This document shows, in pieces, positions 59,164 through 64,000 of a DNA stretch of 64,000 nt. The translations under genes and the position numbers were made by a program. Source of the DNA: Bacillota bacterium (GTDB lineage Bacteria; Bacillota; Clostridia; Oscillospirales; Oscillospiraceae); NCBI GenBank assembly GCA_021768085.1, contig JAETOJ010000010.1, positions 1 through 64,000 of the forward strand. The letters run 5' to 3'. Within the stretch, counting starts at the first letter, position 1. Every line of letters starts with the position of its first letter. The notes beneath the pieces are model-generated. The model had not been told where the DNA came from. It saw only the letters and a program-made list of their open reading frames with translations, and did no database searches.

Positions 59164-60408
59164 TTATGCGTTGGAGCTGTTGATGTACGCCTCCTGCTCC
59201 GGGGTGAGCTTGTCGATGGTCAGGCCCAGGGCGGCCAGCTTGGCCCAGGCGATCTGGTCGTCGATCTCGGCGGGGATGTCGTAGAGCTTCTTTTCCAGCT
59301 CGTCCTTGTGCTTGGCCACCCACTCGGCGGCCAGGGCCTGGACGGAGAAGGACATATCCATGATCTCGGCGGGGTGGCCGTTGCCGCCGGCCAGGTTTAC
59401 CAGCCGGCCCTCCGCCAGCACGTTGAGCACCTTGCCGTCGGCCAGCTTATAGCCGGTGATGCCCTCACGCTGCTCCCACTTGTCCACGGCGTGCTCATTG
59501 AGCCACTTCACGTCCACCTCGCAGTCGAAGTGGCCCGCGTTGGACAGCAGCGCGCCCTCCTTCATCACGGCGTAGTGGGCGGAGGTGATCACGTCCTTGC
59601 AGCCGGTGACGCTGACGAACACGTCGCCCAGGGGGGCGGCGTCCGCCATGGTCATCACCCGGAAGCCGTTCATGGTGGCATCCAGCGCCTTGAAGGGGTC
59701 GATCTCGGTGACGATGACGTTAGCCCCCATGCCCGCGGCCCGCAGGGCCACGCCGGAGCCGCACCAGCCGTAGCCGGCGACAACTACGGTCTTGCCCGCC
59801 ACCACCAGGTTGGTCATGTGCATGATGGCGTCCCACACGGACTGGCCGGTGCCGTACTTGTTGTCGTAGTAGTGCTTGGCCTTGGCGTCGTTCACCGCCA
59901 TCATGGGGCAGGGCAGGGTGCCCTCCCGCTCCCGGGCCCGCAGGCGCAGGATGCCGGTGGTGGTCTCCTCACAGCCGCCCAGCAGGCAGTCGGCGTACTC
60001 GCTGCACTTGCCCGCCAGCAGGTTCACCAGGTCGCCGCCGTCGTCGATGACGATGTGGGGGTGGCACTTCAGGGTTTCCACCAGGTGAGCCTCGTATTCC
60101 TCTGGGGTGGAGCCATGCCAGGCGTACACGTTGACGCCCCGGTCGGCCACGCCGGCGGCCACGTCGTCCTGGGTGGACAGGGGGTTGGAGCCGGTGAGGT
60201 AGACGTCGGCGCCGCCCGCCTTCATCACCAGGGCCAGGTTGGCGGTCTTGGCCTCCAGGTGGACGGAGACGGCCACCCGCAGGCCGGCGAAGGGCTGCTC
60301 CTTCACGAAGCGGGCCTCGATCTGGGACAGGGCGGGCATATGGCTGCGCACCCAGTCGATTTTCCGGTGGCCGGAGGGGGCCAGGGCGGGGTCGCGGATG
60401 ATGCTCAT
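59164..60408 (-). CDS. ahcY: Adenosylhomocysteinase
   Basis: 414 residues. SAH hydrolase motifs: RVAVSVHLEAKTANLALVMK, WHGSTPEEYEAHL, DDGGDLVNLL, the NAD-binding VVVAGYGWCGSGVALRAAGM and SNAGHFDCEVDV. It splits S-adenosylhomocysteine to adenosine and homocysteine, recycling the product of methyltransferases such as PrmA. ATG 60408 has AAAGGGAG upstream; the longer frame is not supported. Most Clostridia use the Pfs/LuxS route instead, so its presence is worth noting. Confidence 0.94.
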   Translation of the reverse strand: MSIIRDPALAPSGHRKIDWVRSHMPALSQIEARFVKEQPFAGLRVAVSVHLEAKTANLALVMKAGGADVYLTGSNPLSTQDDVAAGVADRGVNVYAWHGSTPEEYEAHLVETLKCHPHIVIDDGGDLVNLLAGKCSEYADCLLGGCEETTTGILRLRAREREGTLPCPMMAVNDAKAKHYYDNKYGTGQSVWDAIMHMTNLVVAGKTVVVAGYGWCGSGVALRAAGMGANVIVTEIDPFKALDATMNGFRVMTMADAAPLGDVFVSVTGCKDVITSAHYAVMKEGALLSNAGHFDCEVDVKWLNEHAVDKWEQREGITGYKLADGKVLNVLAEGRLVNLAGGNGHPAEIMDMSFSVQALAAEWVAKHKDELEKKLYDIPAEIDDQIAWAKLAALGLTIDKLTPEQEAYINSSNA

Positions 60409-60518
60409 AAGTAATACTCCCTTTCGGCGTAATTTTGATGAGTTCAGTATAGCACAGGGCGGGGGCGTTTTCAAGCGGGCGGCTACTCATACTGGATAAC
60501 GGCTCCAGATGCTGAAAT

Positions 60519-60956
60519 TTACCTACTTGACAACAGTTTATCTATTGCATCTTGTACGACTTTCACACGATCTTTTCTTAAGTTATCATTACTTTCATTT
60601 TGTGAAAGGGGCTTCACCGCTTTTATTGCAGATGTTTCTTTTTGACGAAGCTTAATATCTCGCTCACTATTAGAAATATCCTTTTCTAACGGGATGCTTT
60701 CATAAATTTCTACAATCAGCTGTAATCTATCATCCTCTAAATTTTTTTCTGTCAATCCGAAATAAGAAGGGTCTGTGTGAAAAACTTCATATAAATGATT
60801 ACTACACCTTGATAACATAGAATAAGACTCACCTATATATAATGGCAAATACTTTTCCTCATCGTCATCCAAAACTCCAACTTTGAACTGATAAACACCT
60901 GCATATACTGCATTCAAATTTAATAGGCCATTTCTCTCGAAAAATTTAACTTTCAT
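60519..60956 (-). CDS. GIY-YIG-like nuclease domain protein
   Basis: 145 residues. AVYAGVYQFKVG and YLPLYIGESYSMLSRCSNHL are laid out like the GIY and YIG motifs plus catalytic Arg of GIY-YIG endonucleases, followed by a helical, lysine-rich second half. It is clearly more AT-rich than the flanking genes and has no strong ribosome-binding site, suggesting recent transfer. Possibly a solitary homing- or defence-type nuclease; the family's catalytic Glu is not certain. No partner methylase. Confidence 0.55.
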   Translation of the reverse strand: MKVKFFERNGLLNLNAVYAGVYQFKVGVLDDDEEKYLPLYIGESYSMLSRCSNHLYEVFHTDPSYFGLTEKNLEDDRLQLIVEIYESIPLEKDISNSERDIKLRQKETSAIKAVKPLSQNESNDNLRKDRVKVVQDAIDKLLSSR

Positions 60957-61032
60957 GTATTGGACCGTTCTTTCACAAGTTTTATTCTAATCGCGACTAC
61001 AACTAAAGAGGGGGCTAAAACTTCATCATTTC

Positions 61033-62463
61033 TCAGTGCTTCTCCGCCAGCAGCGCGGCCCGCACGTCCCACAGCTTCTGGGACAGATCCACATAGTAGT
61101 TGTGGGGGTACTCGAACCGCTTCACCTCGTCCCACAGGCTGTCCACCTCCCGCAGGCAGTGGGCCCGGGACTGCTGGATGGTGGGGGTCTGGTATACCAG
61201 CTTGCCCCCCTGGAAGATGGGCACCAGCAGGGGCCGCACGGTGAAATCGGTCACAGTTTTCCGCTTCCAGGTGGCCTCCGGGTCGAACAGCTCCAGGGGC
61301 TGGGTGAAGTCGGGCTGCTCGTCGTGGACGCAGATATAGTCCGCCATGGCCTTGCCGGTGGCGTTCTCAAACAGGCGGTACACCTTCTTGAAGTGGGGCA
61401 GGGTCACCTTGGCGGCGTTCTCGCTGATCTTGATCTTGGGGGTGATGGAGCCGTCGTCCTCCTCAATGGCGGCCAGCTTGTATACCCCACCGAACACCGG
61501 CTCGCTTTTTGACGTGATGAGCCGCTCGCCTACACCGAAGGCATCGATGCGGGCCCCTTGGGTGATGAGATCCCGGATGATGTACTCGTCCAGCGAGTTG
61601 GAGGCCACGATCTTGATGCCGGGCAGGCCGGCGTCATCCAGCATCTTCCGGGCCTTTTTGGACAGATAGGTCAGGTCGCCGGAGTCGATGCGGATGCCGC
61701 CGCTGGTGATGCCCAGCTCCTGGAACACCTTGATGGCGTTGGGCACGCCGGAGTGGAGGACGCTGTAGGTGTCCACCAGCAGGGTGGCCGCCTGGGGGTA
61801 GACCTCACAGTAGGTCTTGAAGGCGGTGTACTCGTCGGGGAACATCTGCACCCAGGAGTGGGCCATGGTGCCGGTGGCGGGGGTGCCGAACATCTCGTCC
61901 GCCATGGCGCAGGCGGTGCCCCCGGCCCCGGCGATGTAGCTGGAGCGGGCCCCCAAAATCGCGCCGTCAGAGCCCTGGGCCCGGCGGGAGCCGAACTCGG
62001 ACACGGGGCGGCCCTCCGCCGCCCGGACGATCCGGTTGGACTTGGTGGCGATGAGGGACTGGTGGTTGAGGGTGAGCAGCAGGTAGGTCTCCACGAACTG
62101 GGCCTGGATGGCGGGGGCCCGGACGGTGAGGATGGGCTCCCGGGGGAAGATGGGGGTGCCCTCGGGGACGGCCCAGATGTCGCCGGTGAAGCGGAAGCCC
62201 TTCAGGTACTCCAGAAACTCCGGGGAGAAGATGCCTTTGCCCCGGAGGTATTCGATGTCCTCCTCGTCGAAGCGCAGGTTCTGGATGTAGTCGATGACCT
62301 GCCCCAGCCCGGCGGCGATGGCGAAGCCGCCCCCGTCGGGGACGCTGCGGAAGAACACGTCGAAGTAGCAGACGCGATCCTTTAGGCCGGTCTGGAAGTA
62401 GCCGTTGCCCATGGTGAGCTCGTAGAAGTCGGTCAGCATGGTGTAGTTGACGTCGTGTTTCAT
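61033..62463 (-). CDS. pncB: Nicotinate phosphoribosyltransferase
   Basis: 476 residues: LTDFYELTMGNGYFQTG at the start, EFGSRRAQGSDGAILGARSS and GGTACAMADEMFGTPATGTM with the catalytic His in AHSWVQMF, then GIRIDSGDLTYLSKKARKML and SNSLDEYII. Makes nicotinate mononucleotide in NAD salvage, a theme shared with CinA. Single gene with a good start; the nicotinamidase partner is not in the window. Confidence 0.94.
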   Translation of the reverse strand: MKHDVNYTMLTDFYELTMGNGYFQTGLKDRVCYFDVFFRSVPDGGGFAIAAGLGQVIDYIQNLRFDEEDIEYLRGKGIFSPEFLEYLKGFRFTGDIWAVPEGTPIFPREPILTVRAPAIQAQFVETYLLLTLNHQSLIATKSNRIVRAAEGRPVSEFGSRRAQGSDGAILGARSSYIAGAGGTACAMADEMFGTPATGTMAHSWVQMFPDEYTAFKTYCEVYPQAATLLVDTYSVLHSGVPNAIKVFQELGITSGGIRIDSGDLTYLSKKARKMLDDAGLPGIKIVASNSLDEYIIRDLITQGARIDAFGVGERLITSKSEPVFGGVYKLAAIEEDDGSITPKIKISENAAKVTLPHFKKVYRLFENATGKAMADYICVHDEQPDFTQPLELFDPEATWKRKTVTDFTVRPLLVPIFQGGKLVYQTPTIQQSRAHCLREVDSLWDEVKRFEYPHNYYVDLSQKLWDVRAALLAEKH

Positions 62464-62532
62464 GGCGGAGAATCCCTCCTGTTGTGTTGTGCCCCCTATT
62501 ATAAGCTGTCATGACAGTAAAAGCAAGCATAA

Positions 62533-62569
62533 ATCGAAGCCCCCGCCCAGAGTGGGAGGGGGCTTCGAT
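62533..62569 (-). terminator. Terminator after rubrerythrin
   Basis: CGAAGCCCCCGCCC (62535-62548) and GGGAGGGGGCTTCG (62554-62567) form a 14-bp stem with one mismatch, directly after the rubrerythrin stop. The minus-strand tail is only moderately U-rich. Confidence 0.75.
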
Positions 62570-63205
62570 TCAGTTCCCGGACGTGTACGGGGCAAGATCC
62601 AGCCGGATGAAAAAGTCCTGCCCGTGGCGGCAGACGGGGCAGGTCTGGGGGGCCAGGGAGGAGGTGACGATTTCCCCGCAGTTCAGGCACATCCAGACGG
62701 TCTGACGGTTGTCCTCGCCGAACAGCTTGCCCTGCTCCAGCAGGTCGGCGAACAGGCCGAAGCGGTCGCCGTGGGTCTTTTCGATTTTGGCAATGAGCTC
62801 GAACTGGCCGCCGATGAGGTCGAAGCCCTCCCGGTGGGCGATCTCCGCAAAGGCGGCGTAGTCGTGCTCAAACTCCTCATACTCGTTGTGCTGGGCGGCC
62901 TTGAGCAGATCCACCGTCTTGTCCGACAGGTCGATGGGGTAGTTGCCGTCGATGGCGATATTTTTCCCCGCCGAGGGCAGCAGCAGGTCGTAGAACACCT
63001 TGGCGTGGGCCCGCTCCTGGTCGGCGGTGAACTCGAACACCCGGGCCACCACCTCCAACTTCTCCTTCCGGGCGGCGGAGGCGGCGATGGTGTAGCGGTT
63101 GCGGGCCTGGCTCTCCCCGGCGAAGGAACGCATCAGGTTTTCCCGGGTTTTGCTCTCCATGAAGTCCACGTTTCCCTTGTGGTAGTTTTCGTAGGCGTTG
63201 GTCAT
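62570..63205 (-). CDS. Rubrerythrin
   Basis: 211 residues. Ferritin-like four-helix domain with the diiron Glu residues in NLMRSFAGESQARNRY, EFTADQERAHAKVFYD and HREGFDLIGGQFELIAKIEK, then a C-terminal rubredoxin domain with CLNCG and CPVC. Reduces hydrogen peroxide in anaerobes. ATG 63205 has TTGGAGGG 7 nt upstream. Confidence 0.95.
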   Translation of the reverse strand: MTNAYENYHKGNVDFMESKTRENLMRSFAGESQARNRYTIAASAARKEKLEVVARVFEFTADQERAHAKVFYDLLLPSAGKNIAIDGNYPIDLSDKTVDLLKAAQHNEYEEFEHDYAAFAEIAHREGFDLIGGQFELIAKIEKTHGDRFGLFADLLEQGKLFGEDNRQTVWMCLNCGEIVTSSLAPQTCPVCRHGQDFFIRLDLAPYTSGN

Positions 63206-63257
63206 AGAATTCCCTCCAATGTATTTGGTGGAATCAGTATGCCCAATTTGGCGGGAT

Positions 63258-63977
63258 TCATTTATCCTTTGCGGCGGAGACGCAGGCCAGCGCGATATTT
63301 TCCGCCCCGATGGCGGCGGCAATGGCGGCGGCGCGGCAGAATCGCCGGAAAAATTCAGGCAGGCTCCAGCTGTTGTCCTCAAAGGCGAACCGCGCCAGCA
63401 CGCCGGTTATGGCGAAGCTGCCGTCGTACTGCTCCGGCAGCAGAAGGTTCAGCGAGGCGTATGCGTAATTGAAGCCCAAGTCCGCCGCACAGAGGACGCA
63501 GACCGCCAGGGCCGCCAGCGAGACGACGCGCAGCTCCCGAAGCCGGCCCCCGCCCGCTCCGTGGAGCAGACGGCAGAAGGCCGCCAGGCAGCAGGCGGAA
63601 GCCACGGCCCAGGGCAGCCAATTCGGGCGGATTCCGGCCAGGATCAGCATACCCAGGCCCGCCCCAAACAGGCAGAGTTCGGGGGCGGGGCGGCGGCTCT
63701 GCCGCTGGCAGTCCGACACCGCCTGGATCATGGCCTCCCCGGCCCGAGCGGGGATCTCCTCCTTCGCCAGCCGCTCCCCGGCGAAAAATTCGTGGATGGT
63801 GATGTCCAGCGACAGGCAGACGTCCTCGATCAGCGCCGCGTCCGGCAGGCACCGGCCCGTCTCCCATTTGGACACGGCCTTGTCCGTCACCCCCAGCCGC
63901 TCCGCCAGCTGCGCCTGGGTGAGCTTCAGCGCCTTTCTGCGCTGGGCGATGAACGCCCCGATCTTTTTGTGTTCCAT
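63258..63977 (-). CDS. XRE regulator with membrane domain
   Basis: 239 residues. N-terminal helix-turn-helix (IAQRRKALKLTQAQLAERLG, VTDKAVSKWETGRCLPDAAL), then about three to four hydrophobic segments between 100 and 235. Such membrane-tethered XRE proteins are common in Clostridia and have mostly unknown signals. GGGGAGGA lies just before the ATG. It ends 52 bp before rubrerythrin on the same strand. Confidence 0.82.
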   Translation of the reverse strand: MEHKKIGAFIAQRRKALKLTQAQLAERLGVTDKAVSKWETGRCLPDAALIEDVCLSLDITIHEFFAGERLAKEEIPARAGEAMIQAVSDCQRQSRRPAPELCLFGAGLGMLILAGIRPNWLPWAVASACCLAAFCRLLHGAGGGRLRELRVVSLAALAVCVLCAADLGFNYAYASLNLLLPEQYDGSFAITGVLARFAFEDNSWSLPEFFRRFCRAAAIAAAIGAENIALACVSAAKDK

Positions 63978-64000
63978 CTTGTGTCCTCCCCGGTGTTTTG

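Noticed and set aside
1-64000. CRISPR array or cas genes
   Set aside because: No regularly spaced direct repeats and no Cas-like protein were seen; repeats found are isolated palindromes or LRR codon repeats.

Overview
The window looks like a chromosome segment of a GC-rich, endospore-lineage Firmicute of the gut Clostridia. An Oscillospiraceae member of the Flavonifractor/Lawsonibacter type is my best guess from gene content and base composition; no 16S gene is present to confirm it. Supporting genes are spo0A, the darA-holB-ricT cluster, an isoleucine T-box, a phosphate butyryl/acetyltransferase, a type I pullulanase, rubrerythrin and many small XRE regulators. Most of the window is ordinary, densely packed core genome. 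Several AT-richer or mosaic islands break it up.

Layout. 1-3.8 kb: a MATE efflux gene cut off near position 113, preceded by a two-hairpin leader RNA; a TauE-type exporter; recQ; tRNA-Arg(CCT). 3.8-10.3 kb: typA, an XpaC-like membrane protein, a small DUF5655-like protein, cinA and a secreted stalk-domain protein. 10.4-18.1 kb: a phage-lysin fossil, then a tight minus-strand operon sbcD-sbcC-(zinc-ribbon protein)-(LRR+HIRAN protein). 18.2-23.4 kb: a stripped Tn4451-like mobilizable element with a ParB-like protein, a possible oriT, two MobC-like proteins, TnpW-like and TnpX-like recombinase genes, but no relaxase or cargo. Several of its genes appear to use non-AUG starts. 23.4-28.1 kb: an AgrC-like kinase, a cluster of DnaA-box-like sites, split transketolase and galM. 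28.3-34.8 kb: a DUF1538 membrane protein with a tandem PII-like partner, Nudix, a lysine/arginine-decarboxylase-like PLP enzyme, darA, holB, ricT. 34.9-38 kb: an ECF sigma factor overlapping a membrane-anchored serpin, then an AraC/GyrI-like regulator.

38-45.2 kb is the most unusual part. ileS has an isoleucine T-box leader, but an XRE-repressor/small-protein cassette lies between leader and gene. A paralogous cassette with the same promoter architecture occurs 3.8 kb away, next to two genes that share a small beta-rich domain. 45-52.3 kb: thiI, comF, an RHH protein, secG, recJ, relA/spoT. 52.3-55.8 kb: a putative D-aspartate ligase, aspartate/glutamate racemase and MurE-like ligase operon. 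55.8-64 kb: pullulanase, spo0A, ahcY, an AT-rich GIY-YIG-like gene, nicotinate phosphoribosyltransferase, rubrerythrin and an XRE membrane protein.

Best candidates for undescribed biology: (i) the T-box/XRE/small-protein nesting upstream of ileS and its duplicate; (ii) the SbcCD + zinc ribbon + LRR-HIRAN operon; (iii) the ECF sigma/membrane serpin pair; (iv) the tandem-hairpin leader of the MATE gene. All functional statements are read from sequence by eye; no database search was run.
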